Below, piece after piece: positions 12,062 through 23,779 of a DNA stretch of 64,000 bases. Where the stretch lies: the NCBI GenBank assembly GCA_047967505.1, contig CM106538.1. The stretch is one strand, 5' to 3'. A program made the translations under genes and the position numbers. Positions within the stretch are counted from its first letter, which is position 1. Each line of letters opens with the position of its first letter. Source of the stretch: Dipteris shenzhenensis (taxonomy: Eukaryota; Polypodiophyta; Polypodiopsida; Gleicheniales). The notes under the pieces were generated by a model that was given only the letters and a program-made list of their open reading frames with translations, was not told the origin of the DNA and searched no databases.

Positions 12062-12413
12062 TGTTGAGATATCGAGCTCCACTCGCGATATGCCAGGGTG
12101 ACCGTTGTGTATTTATGTCACCGATTTGTTAGCTGGAGATGCGGTTGGTACACCGCCCACGAATAATAGCTGGATGACAGCTATCCTTATCTACACTAGT
12201 TGTGGCTCAGTTAGTATGCCACCTTAGTTAGTTGAGTTTGGTTTGAGACCCACATATAGGGTTCTTCTATTTCTTTTGTACTAGAGTTCTTTTGGCTTTC
12301 ACAACTAAGAAGAGGAAAACTGTTTTCAGCCTCCACCTTTGTGTGTATTCCCCCATTGTGCATGTGAGAAAGCCGCAAGTGAGACTCCTTCCCTCTCTCC
12401 CACAATCTTCACA
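12062..12413 (+). repeat. 5' LTR of copia C
   Basis: TGTTGAGATATCGAGC...CAATCTTCACA, 352 bp. It carries a TATA-like segment acatatagg (12252-12260) and a region common to all family LTRs (tttgtgtgtattcccccattg). Confidence 0.95.
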
Positions 12414-12425
12414 TGGTATCAGAGC
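12414..12425 (+). other. Primer binding site of copia C (tRNA-iMet)
   Basis: tggtatcagagc directly follows the 5' LTR, complementary to the 3' end of initiator Met tRNA. Confidence 0.92.
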
Positions 12426-12941
12426 CTTGTTCGTGGTAAGGAGCTCAAGAAAGCAAGCCAAGTTCATGGTGTCATGGTAAGAGGACCAGTGTTGCTTTCC
12501 TATTTCGAGTTTGGGAGCAAATCTCTGCAGGTAGCACAGCCAGAAGTGCAAGAGTGCACTGTCTCAGATTGAGATGCCCTTCGCGGTGTGGCGAGAGTGC
12601 AGTATATGCTGCCCTCAGTGACTTTATTTTTTTGATTTGAGGCCATTTCGGGGCCCATTTTGGAGGCGGAAGTTCTCCACAGGCACTCAGAAAAAGGCCC
12701 TGTTTTTGCTGTGCGACCACTGTTCTGCGGGTCGGTGAAAAGTTGCCACAGAAATTGCATCGTATGCCTGTGTGGAGAGATATTGGGAGTTGCAGATTCA
12801 TGCTTGTTGCCTGTTGATGCAAAATCGTCACTAGGAAGTGACTGTGTGGTGAAATACCACTTTCGTCAGTTTTGCAGATCTTCCCGTGTGAGGCAAAAAC
12901 TGTGTTCTTTGCAGTGACAGAATATTTTGCAGTGTTCTGTA
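12426..12941 (+). other. Leader of copia C
   Basis: This untranslated leader lies between the primer site and the gag ATG. It is conserved in element D (57500-58030, opposite strand). The short frames in it are not conserved between C and D. Confidence 0.7.
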
Positions 12942-13550
12942 ATGGCATCTGATTCTCTTTCGCAGATTGTCACTGAAAAGCTTGACAAGAACAACTTCCA
13001 GGCATGGAAGTTCAGAATGACGAATTTCTTGATGGGAAAAGGCTATTGGGAGTTCATTACAGGAAATGAAGAAGAACCTGTTCTTCCTAATGTTCCTAGT
13101 CAACAGGAAATGCAGGCATTTAAAGGATGGCATGAGAGAGCCAGGAAAGTTATGTACTGGCTGTCTATCATTATTTCGGACTCCATGATTATGCATATTC
13201 AGGATGCAAGTACGCCAAAGGAGGCATGGGATACTTTGGCAAAAACGTACAGCACAAATACGCAAGCCAGGAAAATGCAACTCAAACAGGAGTTGCACAA
13301 TGTGCAGAGAGAAAACATGAGCATCAATGACTACCACATGAAGGTGAAGAAAATTACAGATGCACTTGCTTCCATTGGGTCGCCAATGGATGATGACGAT
13401 TTGGTTTCTGTGACCTTGAATGGTCTAGGAAAGGATTATGCACAGTTCTGGACATCCATTGCCGTCCGTGAAAAATTTCCTGATTTTGAGGAGTTGATTG
13501 CTCTTCTAATTTCTGAAGAGCAGAGAAATGGGGTGCATCTTCTTCAGTAG
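12942..13550 (+). pseudogene. Gag of copia C, truncated by a one-base deletion
   Basis: The ATG at 12942 (MASDSLSQIVTEKLDKNNF) starts a typical copia Gag, the structural protein of the particle. It has the UBN2/retrotransposon-gag signature (FQAWKFRMTNFL, KEAWDTLAKTYS, LKQELHNVQRENMSINDYHM, LVSVTLNGLGKDYAQF). At about 13530 a run of four G replaces the five G in element D; the resulting shift ends the frame at 13550 before the nucleic-acid binding part. The start is chosen because D has the same ATG and the upstream frame is not conserved. Confidence 0.9.
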
Positions 13551-15162
13551 GAACTTCAAAAGAAACTGTCTTCTACTCAAATGCTGGCAGAGGTAGAGGC
13601 AGAGGTAGAGGAGGCCGATCTGCAGGCCGTGGTAGAAATCAGAATATGCAGCAAACGCAAGAAAACCAGTCCTATGCAGGAGGACGTGGTAACTCTAGAG
13701 GCAGGGGGAGCCAAAGAGGCCGTGGTGGATTGCAGAGAGGCCAAAATGCAAACAGCAATGTTGAATGCTACTATTGTGGCAAAATGGGTCATATGGCTAA
13801 GGACTGCTACAAAAAGCAGAATGACATTATGAATGGAAAATTGCAGCAAGGCAATTATGCATCCTCTAGTAGACAGGGTGATGACAGAAATGAGCATTTG
13901 TTTATGGTGCAGCATATGACAAATTCTGTGACAAGTGTAGAAGAAAGCAATAATGTGTGGTATGTTGACTCAGGTGCATCAAACCACATGACAAGTCATG
14001 CTGAATGGATGCAGGATGCAAGGAAAATGGAAAAACCAGGATTTGTGGAGACTGGTGATGATACTGCACATCCTATTGTGCAGATTGGCAAAATTTCTTT
14101 GTCTATGCAGGATGGGAAAAAGAAATACTTGTCTGATGTATTTCATGTCCCGAACATCACCAAGAACCTGGTTTCTGTTGGTCAGATGGTTGAGCAGGGC
14201 TTGCAGGTCAGATTTAATCCTCATGGATGCTTTGTTGAGGATATGAAAAATAATGGTCGCTTGATAGCAAAAGGAAAAAAGAAGGGCAGGATGTTTACGT
14301 TGGATGCGGACATGCCTGAATTGAGTGCAGCAATGTTTGCACATGGGACCGGTGTAGTTGCAGATATTGATATCTGGCACAAACGCATTGGTCATGTTAA
14401 TGTACAGCGACTTAAATCAATGCAAGCCCAAAATATTGTTGCAAGATTGCCTAAATTCAAGGTTGCAGAAATGCACAAGGTTTGTGAAGCCTGTCAATTT
14501 GGGAAATAGGCAAGGAAACCTTTTCCTAGGCATGTTTAAGAGAGTAAAAAGCCATTGGAATTAATCCACTCTGATGTGTGGACTACAAAAGCTGCATCTA
14601 TTGGAGGCTGTCACTATTTTGTCACATTTATTGATGACTTCAGCAGAAAACTGTGGGTGTATTTTATGAAAAAGAAAAGTGAAGTGTTTGGGCACTTCAA
14701 AGCTTTCAAAGCTATGGTTGAAAAAGAAAAAGGCCTGCAAATAAAATGCCTAAGGTCAGATGGAGGGGGAGAGTACCTCTCAAATGAGTTTGCAAGGTTC
14801 TTGCAGGAGCATGGTATAAAGCAGTAATATTCATGCAGTCATACCCCACAGCAAAATGGAATTGCAAAAAGGAAAAACAGGCATATTGGAGAGGTATCTC
14901 GGGCTATGCTAAATGAAAAAGATCTACCAGATTATTATTGGGCTGAAGCAGTTGCTACAGCAGTTTATATAATGAACAGGACTCCCACTGCAGCAATACA
15001 TGGCATGATGCCAGAGGAGCTGTATACTGGTAGGAAACTAGATATTTCTCATTTGAAAATTTTTGGTTGCATTGCCTATGTCCATGTGCCAGATGAGTTG
15101 AGGTCCAAGTTGGATCCAAAAACTGAGAAGTGCGTCTTTATTGGTTATTCTCTTCTCTGCAG
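13551..15162 (+). pseudogene. Copia C zinc knuckle, protease and integrase
   Basis: In the restored frame there is a Gly/Arg-rich tail, a zinc knuckle CYYCGKMGHMAKDC (13766-13807), the aspartic protease motif DSGA (13967-13978), the integrase zinc-binding region (WHKRIGHVN ... CEACQFGK) and the integrase core (LIHSDVWT, RSDGGGEYLSNEF, HTPQQNGIA). Stops at 14507 (TAG), 14536 (TAA) and 14825 (TAA) replace CAG/CAA codons still present in element D. A frameshift at about 15150 separates it from the reverse transcriptase frame. Confidence 0.9.
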
Positions 15163-16668
15163 CAAAAAGGTTATAGATGCTATAACCCTTCTACACGAAA
15201 GTTTACAGTGAGCAGAGATGTTGTTTTTGATGAGATGAGCAGCTGGTATAAACCAGTAAATGTGATGATTGATGTAGATGCACAAAATGGTAATGCTGCA
15301 CAAAATTCACAGCAACAATCACAAAATATCAGCGGACTTGCAGTGTCGTCTAGCAGTGGTTCACATACTTCGCCATGGACAGGCAGATTGAGATCAGGAG
15401 AATCCCCTCAAAGCAATGTAGAGAGTGGTACGCAGGTATCACGAAAAGGAAAAGAGAAGGTAGATCAGCCCATGTTTGATGTGAATGCAGGTCACTCTTG
15501 TGTGGATGGTGAATCCAGTGGCTTAGAACAGAGCATTGATGATGAGTTGGGTATTCCTTCTGTTGTTACACCTAGAGTAAGGAAGACCAGGGATGTTTTG
15601 AGAGCACTTGGAAGTGAGCCTATTTTGCGCAGGTCTACCAGGGTCAGGTATCCTGTGGATAGGCTGAAATATGATGGATTTACAGCCATTCACTATGCCT
15701 ATATGGTCAAAGTGATACAGGAACCAGAACCCACTTCTTTTGAGCAAGCCATGGGAAATGAAAAATGGAAGAAAGCCATGGATGAAGAAATGGATGCCTT
15801 GGATGCTAATGTGACATGGGAATTGGTGCCTTTGCCTAAAGGCAAGAATGCAATTGGCTATAAGTGGGTTTATAAGATCAAGCACAATGTAGATGGTTAT
15901 GTGAATAGATACAAGGCAAGATTAGTTGTTAAGGGGTATGCACAGACATATGGCATTGATTATGAAGAAACTTTCAGCCCGGTTGCAAGGATGGCAACCG
16001 TAAGAGCAGCCATTGCTATGGCTGCATCAAAGGGATGGTCTTTACATCAGATGGATGTAAAGAATGTCTTCTTGCATGGTGATTTGCAAGAAGAGGTCTT
16101 TATGGAGCAGCCAGTAGGTTATGTTCATGCTATTCATCCTGAGTTTGTTTCCAGGTTGAAGAAAGCCTTGCATGGCTTGAAGCAAGCACCTAGAGCATGG
16201 TCTGACAAGATAGGACAGTATCTTGTCACTATTGGCTTTCAGATTTCCAAGGCAGATTTCTCACTCTATGTGAGAAAAACAGAGAAAGGAATTATGCTGC
16301 TTGTCATTTATGTTGATGATTTGATCATCACAGGTGATAGTGATGAAGATATCCTTCATGTGAAAATGCTATTGAGGCAGAAGTTTGAGATGAAGGATCT
16401 GGGAGAGCTATGTTATTTCTTGGGCATTGAGGTGATTAGATCACCAAGTGGGATACAGCTCTTGCAGAGGCAGTATGGATTGGACATGCTGTCCAAATAT
16501 GGGATGACAGGCTGTAAGCCTATTTCAGCTCCTTTGGAGCAGAATGTGAAGCTGAGTGCAAATGCAGGTGAGCTTCTGGAAGACCCTACTATGTACAGAT
16601 GCATAGTAGGAAGTTTAATTTACATGACTATTACCAGGCCAGATTTGAGCTATGTTGTTGGGTGGTAA
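15163..16668 (+). pseudogene. Copia C integrase C-terminus and reverse transcriptase
   Basis: A 500-codon open frame covers the variable integrase C-terminus (NPSTRKFTVSRDVVFDEMSSW), a low-complexity linker, and the reverse transcriptase ([77 protein letters not shown]). The catalytic YVDD box is at 16309-16320. The frame ends at 16668 at a small deletion (after ITRPDLSYVVGW). QMDVKNVFL differs from the usual DVKNAFL (Ala to Val). Confidence 0.92.
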
Positions 16669-17310
16669 GTCAGTTTATGCAGGCTCCAAGGAAACCGCAT
16701 TTGGATGCGGCTAGACGCATACTCAGGTATGTGAAGTCCACATTGCAGTATGGACTATTTTATGAGGCTGGGATCCAGATATAGTTGCATGGATACACTG
16801 ATGCTGTCGGCTGGTAGTATTTCTGATAGACGATCTACCAGTGGATATGTGTTCTCTTTTGGGAGTGCTGCAGTCACTTGGAGCAGCAAGAAACAGCCTA
16901 CAGTTGCCTTGTCGAGCACAGAGGCTGAGTACAGAGGTGCAGCAATGGCTGCATGTGAGGTAGCTTGGTTGCATAAGCTACTCTATGATATGCATCAGTC
17001 TACAGATGGGCCAGTTGTCATTTATTGTGACAACATGAGTAGCATACACTTGGCAACAAAGAACCCAGTCTTTCATGCTAGAACAAAGCACATTGAGGTG
17101 CATTATCACTATGTGCAGGAGAAGGTTTTACTAGGTCTTATTGATCTAGTTTATGTCAGCACAGAGGATCAGGTAGCTGACATATTCACAAAAGCATTGG
17201 GTGCAGAGAAGCTGCGCAAGTTCAGAGACTTGCTTGGTGTGCAGGAATTGGGATTGAGCTCGAGGGGGAGTGTTGAGATATCGAGCTCCACTCGCGATAT
17301 GCCAGGGTGA
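16669..17310 (+). pseudogene. Copia C RNase H
   Basis: After frameshifts near 16670 and 16790, the frame from 16836 reads [52 protein letters not shown] and [14 protein letters not shown], the RNase H domain that removes the RNA strand during reverse transcription. It ends inside the 3' LTR at 17310. An extra codon (LATKNP) is present relative to D. Confidence 0.9.
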
Positions 17311-17590
17311 CCGTTGTGTATTTATGTCACCGATTTGTTAGCTGGAGATGCGGTTGGTACACCGCCCACGAATAATAGCTAGATGACAGCTATCCTTATC
17401 TACTCTAGTTGTGGCTCAGTTAGTATGCCACCTTAGTTAGTTGAGTTTGGTTTGAGACTAGAGTTCTTTTGGCTTTCACAACTAAGAAGAGGAAAACTGT
17501 TTTCAGCCTCCACCTTTGTGTGTATTCCCCCATTGTGCATGTGAGAAAGCCGCAAGTGAGACTCCTTCCCTCTCTCCCACAATCTTCACA
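17271..17590 (+). repeat. 3' LTR of copia C with a 32-bp deletion
   Basis: It matches 12062-12413 except for two substitutions and the loss of the block corresponding to 12250-12281, which holds the TATA-like segment. Confidence 0.95.
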
Positions 17591-17595
17591 AGTGC
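17591..17595. repeat. Target site duplication of copia C, right
   Basis: agtgc, the partner of 12057-12061. Confidence 0.95.
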
Positions 17596-18610
17596 TGGCA
17601 ATCTTGTTGGCATAGGAGTAAGGAGGAACAACCTGTATGAGCTAAGTGCTCTTACAGCCACCGCTAGAGTGGGCACAAGCAGACTTTGGCATGAAGATTT
17701 GGCCACATCAAATTTGTAGTGCTGAAGGAGTTGCAAAAGCAAGGTATGGTTACTCACTTACTTGCAGTAACAAAAATCAAAGAACCGTGTGAACCTTGCA
17801 TGATGGGCAAGTAACAGAGAAAGGCATTCCCACAAGAAAGCAAGAATAGAGAAAATGCTCCTCTAGAGTTGGTGCATGTTGACTTGTGCGGTAAGATGTT
17901 GTGCGGTAAGATGCCTACACAGGCCTTGGGGGATCTTCCTATTTTTTATTGATTGTCGATGACTATAGTAGGAAGGTGTGGGTGTACTTTCTTTGCAAAA
18001 AGGCTCAAGCTTTTGGTAAATTGAAAGAATTGCTACAGATGGGTAAGGTAAATATCAGATGATGAAAGTATAAGTCACCAACCTATTGTTACACCACCGG
18101 AAAAGCCATTGCCATGATGGGTAAGGCAACTCTATGACCATGATAATCAAATGCCCATGTCTATTGAGTAGCATGTAGATGGACCAAGGCAGTCTCAGAG
18201 AATCGAGGAGCAAAGGAGGGCTTATGCTCATATAGTCAATATGGCCTTGGTGGCTGAGATTATTGCAAAAGTAAAGGAGCCTGCGAGTTTGGAGGAAGCA
18301 CTTGCAGACTGAGATTGAAAAAAAGCTATGCAAGTAGAATATGATAGCATCATGAAGAATGAAACTTGGGAACTGGTAGATCGACCACCTAATAGAAAGG
18401 TTAACAGCACCAAGTGGGTTTGGAAGGTAAAGTACAAGGCCAATGGGAATTTGGAAAAGTACGAATCTAGATTGGTTGCACAAGGATTTTCGTAGGTTGA
18501 AGGGTTTAATTTTAAAGAATCTTTCACTCCGACTGCCACTAGAATGACCACTATTCGCACAGTACTATCAGTGGCTGCTCATAAAAAGTGGCAAGTTTAT
18601 CAATTAATCA
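17596..18610 (+). pseudogene. Copia element B, integrase remnant and start of reverse transcriptase
   Basis: This continues the element interrupted at 12061. The integrase zinc-binding region (NNLYELSALTATARVGTS, then CEPCMMGK) and the start of the core (LVHVDLCGKM, with a tandem 15-bp duplication of ttgtgcggtaagatg near 17883-17912) are followed by a deletion at about 18040. The sequence then jumps to the linker and the first part of reverse transcriptase (MKNETWELVDRPPNRKVNST, KWVWKVKYKANGNLEKYESR, MTTIRTVLSVAAHKKW). The element is cut off near 18605; catalytic YVDD, RNase H and a 3' LTR are missing. Confidence 0.85.
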
Positions 18611-19285
18611 GCATTCTTGAATGGTTTTTTTATGTCTCAGATTTCCAGCACACAGGTTCTCGAGGTTTTTCTAGATGTTTGGTAGATTATCAGCTTCTTT
18701 GTCACATAAATTAATTTGAACATATCAGGATTTTGTCAATAGAGGGTAGTAGTGGAAAAGGTCAGGGAACATACTCTGAACAATATGGGAGGAGAATCAT
18801 ATCAACCATGTTCAAATTACAAAAATGAAACCAAGAAGCCTACAAATAAGGAGAAAGCACAAAAACAATAGGTAGAGCTTTCATACTCTTCTCTTTTGTG
18901 ATTGTTTCTCATGTATTGTTAAGTTCCTTTAAAGAAAGAAAAGGAAATGAAAGGAGGAGAGAAACTTTCGAGAAAGGAAGGGACAGTGAAAGTAGAGGAA
19001 GGGAAACAAGAGGAGAGGTAAAAACAAAGTCAAAGAAACAAAAAAACTTGAAATAGAAGGGGAAGAGAGGAATTCTTACTTTGAGATGGAAAGGGAGTTG
19101 CAACAATTCTTGTAGGTGCAAAGGGAAAATGTAGGAGAGGATGGAGAGGTGGTAGGAGGAGGGAGGAGGCAGGAGTGAGGAGGCAAGGGTTGCAGGTAAT
19201 CACGAGCTGAAAGCGAAGCGAGGGAGTAGAACACAAGAAAAATCAAATGGTATCATGGGACGAACAGCTCAAGCTTTTGGTTCCC
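18611..19285. other. Unassigned stretch with a purine-rich tract
   Basis: No gene is recognised. From about 18930 to 19180 the plus strand is almost pure purine (gaaaggaagggacagtgaaag and similar). This marks the border between the broken copia B and the CACTA element. Confidence 0.5.
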
Positions 19286-22250
19286 AGAATTCGTCAGTTC
19301 GGACGTCGGTATGATTGTGGGTGTATAAAAATAGAGCATCGTATGGACGTCGGTATGGTCATCAATATATACCCATGCCCATACCAATAACATATGGTTT
19401 TTTGAGGGTTTATAGTTTAGGGGTTTGGGTGAATTTTGGGGGTGAGTGGGTGTTTGAAGGTATTTAGGGGGGATTTAGGCCCTGGGGTGTTTGGTGGAAG
19501 AGAGGGGATTAGGGGGATTTGGTTGTTTGGGTGTTTGACTTGACTTGGGGGGATGACTATGGATGTGTGTAGGTGGAGAGGATGAGTAGTGATAGCTCAT
19601 CGAACAGGGGGCCACCTCTCGAGAGTTTGGAGTGGCTTCGTGAGAGATTGCCTTGTCCTTGCACACATTGCAGGAAAGGGTTTTGTCATCAGCATCGTAT
19701 TGCCATGTGCCACTTGCAGATGTATGGAGAGGCACCACCAGAAGATGATATTGGTCGACATGCTACTGCACCATCGATAAACCAATGATATTTGAATGAT
19801 TCATGGATATTTATATTGTTGTCCTTGTTGCACACAATAACCTTATGTCATTATATTATACAAGATGAGGAGAGCAGTGGGGGAGCAAGTGCATCACCAC
19901 CACAACTCAATCAAGATGATCTTGAGGATGATCCTCTAGAGGAGGACCTGGGTATGGCGAACATGATGGATTCTTTTTTAGAAGGTACCACAAGAGATGG
20001 GGGTGAGATGTCTGAGCATGAAATCGTGATGGCATCAACACTGTTATATGATGGTGTGAGGATGTCAAAACTATGAGCTTACCTCTCAATCTTGAATTTG
20101 CAAGCAAAGTATGGATGGTTAGACACAAGTGTCTCAGCCTTGATGAGGTTTGGAGCCTTGATCTTAGTATCTCATTCCTAATTGCTTTGATTAGTTAGTA
20201 TCTCATTCACAAGTTTCTTGGATATGCAAATTATAGTAGGTTGCTCCAGAAAATGTTCCCTATCCCAAATACCATGCCCAATTCCAGAGATGAAGCCAAG
20301 AAGATGTTGATGATGGTTGGGATGTATTATGACACCATACACACTTGCCCTAATGATTGTATTTTGTTTTGTCACGAGTATGGCGATTTGGTTAATTTCC
20401 CAGAGTGTGGAGCACATTGCTATAGATAGGACTTGCTAGGGGAGAGGATCCCAGTGAAGGTCCTAAGACATTCTCCCATCATCCCTAGAATACAGCACAT
20501 GTTCAAATGCAACTTCATCGTGCAACTGATGATGATGTGGCATGCTACACACCTGTCCACCGATGACACTTTGAGGATCCAAGCAGATTGTGCTGCTTGG
20601 AAGCACATAGACAACATGTGGTCGGACTTTGTAAGGGAGCCACACAATTTACATCTTGGGCTTGCAATGGATGGTGTGAACCCTTTCAGGTTATGCCCCA
20701 CATATTGGTTGAGATGGCCATAGTCTTGGTGAACTACAATATTCCACCATGGCTAACAATAAAGAAGGGACACCTCATGCTTGCCCTACTTGTGCCTAGG
20801 AAGTACAAGGCCAAAAATATGGATGTGTACATGGCACATAGTTTCTTGCATCCATGGATCTTGATATGCCAGATGCTTGGAACATCCATAGATCCCGATA
20901 TGCCACATTGCTTGGAACATCAAGGACGATGATCGTGTAATTGTAGAGGTTCCCCAAGGTAAAGGGGTTGAAAGAAAGATGAGCAAAGAGCAAAGAGAGA
21001 AATTCAATAAGTTTTGTGTCCTCAATAGTCCCGAGATGAAAATAAGGGCGGAGAGATATAAAGAGGCCAAAACAAAAAGAATAAATGAGAGGGTGAGATT
21101 TAGAGTCATGCATAGGGGCAAGGTGCCATATCCACCAGACAGACCTTGCTCTTCTCCCTAGACACATGTCCAATGATTGGCTACAAGAAGCTCTTCGTCA
21201 CGTGAACTCGAACATGATGGAGATGACGTAACCAATCGAGAGAGGGAGCTTGCAATCGGATGTATGCCACATGTAAGATTTTAACCTTTCTACTTAATTT
21301 GGGTATTTATGATCACAATAATTACAAAATGCATCCTCATTGTTTTAATAATGTTCTTTTGTAGTACAAAAAGTATAGTGCATTGTGGTCACATGGACGG
21401 CATTTTTGTGTGGAACACATTGATTCAAGGAGAGTCACATATGATTGTGGAGTCATGGCTAAATTTGTACAAGATAGCCGAGCAAGTGCTTTTGATACCA
21501 ATCTTCTCTCCTCGCAATTAGATTATTGTGGGACCATATGTGATATCTATGAAGTTGATTTTAGAAGATTTAATATTTTCATTCTTGATGTCAAATGGTT
21601 TAGAACTATCTACAATGGTCCCAATGCTACCGTCAGGAGAGACAGCTATGGTTTCTTTGCCATTGACTCCACCAGACCCTGCCGATGAAAGTGATACCTT
21701 TGTTCTTTTAGATCATTGTGAATAGGTACATAGTAAATGAATTGATTAAAAGCTAATATCTTCATTTTCAAACAAATATTGGTAGATGCTCATATATATT
21801 TATTTTTTTTAATACTTGAGCATAAATGAATATAATTACTAGCACCTAATTTGTATCTTCAACATAGGTGGTCTTTCATCTGGATCGTTTGGATCCAAGA
21901 TGGTGGTACGTGGTCTAAGTTGCTCCTCCAAGCAAACATATTTTGTAGATAGGAATGTGGATACGGAGATGCTAGTAGAAGATCCAAATAATGATGCCGA
22001 TGAATCTAGGGAAGAGGATGAAGATGACGATATGGGCCATGAAGAAGGTGACAATAATGACACTGTAGGGAAAATTGTACCCAGGCGTCGATGAAAGGGT
22101 TGGTAGTAGTCGGTATATATGTGGGTTTAGGGGTCAGTATATACCGATAGCTATACCAATGACCATACCCACGGCTATTTTGACATCTACACTGACACCT
22201 TCCTCGCCCGTCCACCATACCGATGATCTTCATGCCCATGCCCACAAAGT
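19286..22250 (+). mobile_element. CACTA (En/Spm) transposon remnant
   Basis: It holds a broken TNP2 gene flanked by regions rich in short direct and inverted repeats of a ggtatg/cataccg motif (gacgtcggtatg at about 19301 and 19352, and tataccgatagctatacc, gaccatacccac at 22138-22175). Such subterminal repeats are typical of CACTA elements. I could not find the terminal CACTA/TAGTG ends or a 3-bp target duplication, so the limits are approximate. Confidence 0.65.
19573..22094 (+). pseudogene. TNP2-type CACTA transposase, broken
   Basis: Domains in order: a transposase-associated N-terminal Cys-rich segment (CPCTHCRKGFCHQH, about 19650-19700); an acidic linker (19865-20076) and a helical segment (LNLQAKYGWLDTSVSALMRF); the Transposase_21-like part (IHTCPNDCILFCHEYGD, CGAHCYR, RIPVKVLRHSPIIPRIQHMF, MWHATHLSTDD, HLGLAMDGVNPF, LVNYNIPPWLTIKKGH); and the DUF4216-like C-terminus (ICDIYEVDFRRFNIFILDVK). 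The last exon reads VVFHLDRLDPRWW. Introns are visible at 21273-21364 and 21726-21867. Frameshifts near 20200-20240, 20430 and 20720, and a stop (TAG, probably from CAG) at the last exon junction, show that it is dead. Confidence 0.8.
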
Positions 22251-23040
22251 GTCAAAAGACAACATCAAAAAGAGGCTCATGTCTTGTAGTGATTTAGTCT
22301 ATGCCAACATCTGCAAGTCAAACTTCATAAACAGTAGAAAGTAATAAGCGAAAACTACTTCCGTCAAGACTTTACCCTCTAGTTCAGGTGTGTTTGAGTC
22401 CTCATTGTGGGGAAACTGAAGTCACAAGCTAGGCGATAGCACAGTAGTAGAGACGATGAATATAGAAGACTAAAGCTCTTCAGCTTGCAGGATACCTGGA
22501 ACAAATAGTTGACAACACGATCACGAGGGAATGGAATTTTGGATTTTGAATCTAAGAACTACCCTAAACGTCTCATCTGTCTTTCAGTTACTTGGTAGTG
22601 GTGCACATAATTATGCAACAAACTCTCTATATTTTATTGAAAAATATAACAACCACTTTTGTTTTTTCTTCAACTAAGTACTATGTATTTTGCTATATTT
22701 TCATGCTATATAGTGGGAAAAGCATTCCACATTACCTTGCTTTCACCCATGATTTTATTAACATTTAAATAGGTCACTAATCCCTCACCCTAATACAATT
22801 ATGTCTCTTGGGAAATAGTTTTATCAATCCAACATTAACATTAGATGAGAGAAATACCCTCTGCACATCCATATTTACCATTTCTCTATAATCTTTCTTA
22901 ATTAACTGCCAAAAGGCCGCAAAGAATTCAAATGTAAGACCAGCCTGGTGCTTTATCAGCACCAAGGGCATCGAGTGCATCTCAAAATCCCACTCAACAC
23001 ACTATTCAAAATTTTTGGACTTGTGTAAAGCCCAATTTGA
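22251..23040. other. AT-rich stretch without recognised genes
   Basis: No coding or repeat structure can be supported beyond scattered short frames. Confidence 0.5.
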
Positions 23041-23089
23041 GAAATGGACTAAAAAACAGTCCAAAAATTTTGAATATACTAGTAATGTT

Positions 23090-23640
23090 GTTTTTTAACT
23101 AGATTTGCCAGCTCAAAACAAAAGATTTAATGATTTTTAACTCGATTTGCCAACTCAAAACAAAAGATTTAATGATTTTGAACTAGATTTGCCAACTCAA
23201 AACAAAAGATTTAATGATTAAGTACTAAGAACATCAATGCATAACCAAATCTCTTACAAAGGTGGTCTACATAAACATCTTCATAACTTCACAAAAATCT
23301 CTTACAAAGTGGTCTACATAAACATCTTCATAACTTCTTGTGAATTGAGCAACTATCACCTAAGAACATCAATACATGACCAATAATAGATGACCAATTC
23401 TCTTACAAAGTGGTCTACATAAACATCTTCATAATCACCTAAGAACATCAATAGATGACCAATTCTCTTGGAAAGGTGGTGTAAATAAACACCTTTATGT
23501 ATAAGTGGTGTGCACACACCTTTATGACCATTTCTTTTAGAAAGGTGGTGTACATAAAGCCCTTAGAAAGGTAGTGTAGATAAATCCTTTTATGTGTAAG
23601 TAGTGTACATATACACCACACTTGGTATTAAAAAACACCG
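23090..23640. repeat. Two short tandem repeat families
   Basis: A unit of about 40-45 bp (actagatttgccaactcaaa then acaaaagatttaatgattt) occurs three times at 23098-23220. It is followed by a degenerate array of tcttacaaagtggtctacat plus aaacatcttcataa (about 23250-23440) and of related gaaaggtggtgtacataaa units to about 23600. Confidence 0.7.
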
Positions 23641-23779
23641 TTAAGTATAAAATGGCCCTCATAAACAATCTTTATACACAATAATGAGAGCAAAGAAATC
23701 AAAAAAGTAGTAAACTTTTTATTAGATATTAGCTTTACATAGAAGTTCAAAACTTGTGATTACAAAGCCGTCAGCCAAC

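Larger units (their letters stand above)
12062..17590 (+). mobile_element. Ty1/copia retrotransposon C, nearly complete, nested in B
   Basis: The element is 5529 bp with LTRs at 12062-12413 and 17271-17590, a tRNA-iMet primer site, gag, protease, integrase, reverse transcriptase, RNase H in copia order, a polypurine tract (gagctcgagggggag, 17256-17270) and a 5-bp target duplication (agtgc). The two LTRs differ by about two substitutions plus a 32-bp deletion in the 3' LTR, so insertion was fairly recent. Coding is broken by at least three C-to-T stops and several frameshifts, so it is not autonomous now. It belongs to the same family as D and the LTR at 4132. Confidence 0.95.

Noticed and set aside
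12927-12941. Upstream in-frame extension of copia C gag
   Set aside because: It would need a non-ATG start; the ATG at 12942 is shared with element D.
18055-18560. Two minus-strand frames of 110-142 codons
   Set aside because: They are the opposite strand of the copia B reverse transcriptase remnant.
19286-22250. Exact CACTA termini and 3-bp target duplication
   Set aside because: I looked for CACTA...TAGTG ends around the gene and found no convincing pair, so only approximate limits are given.
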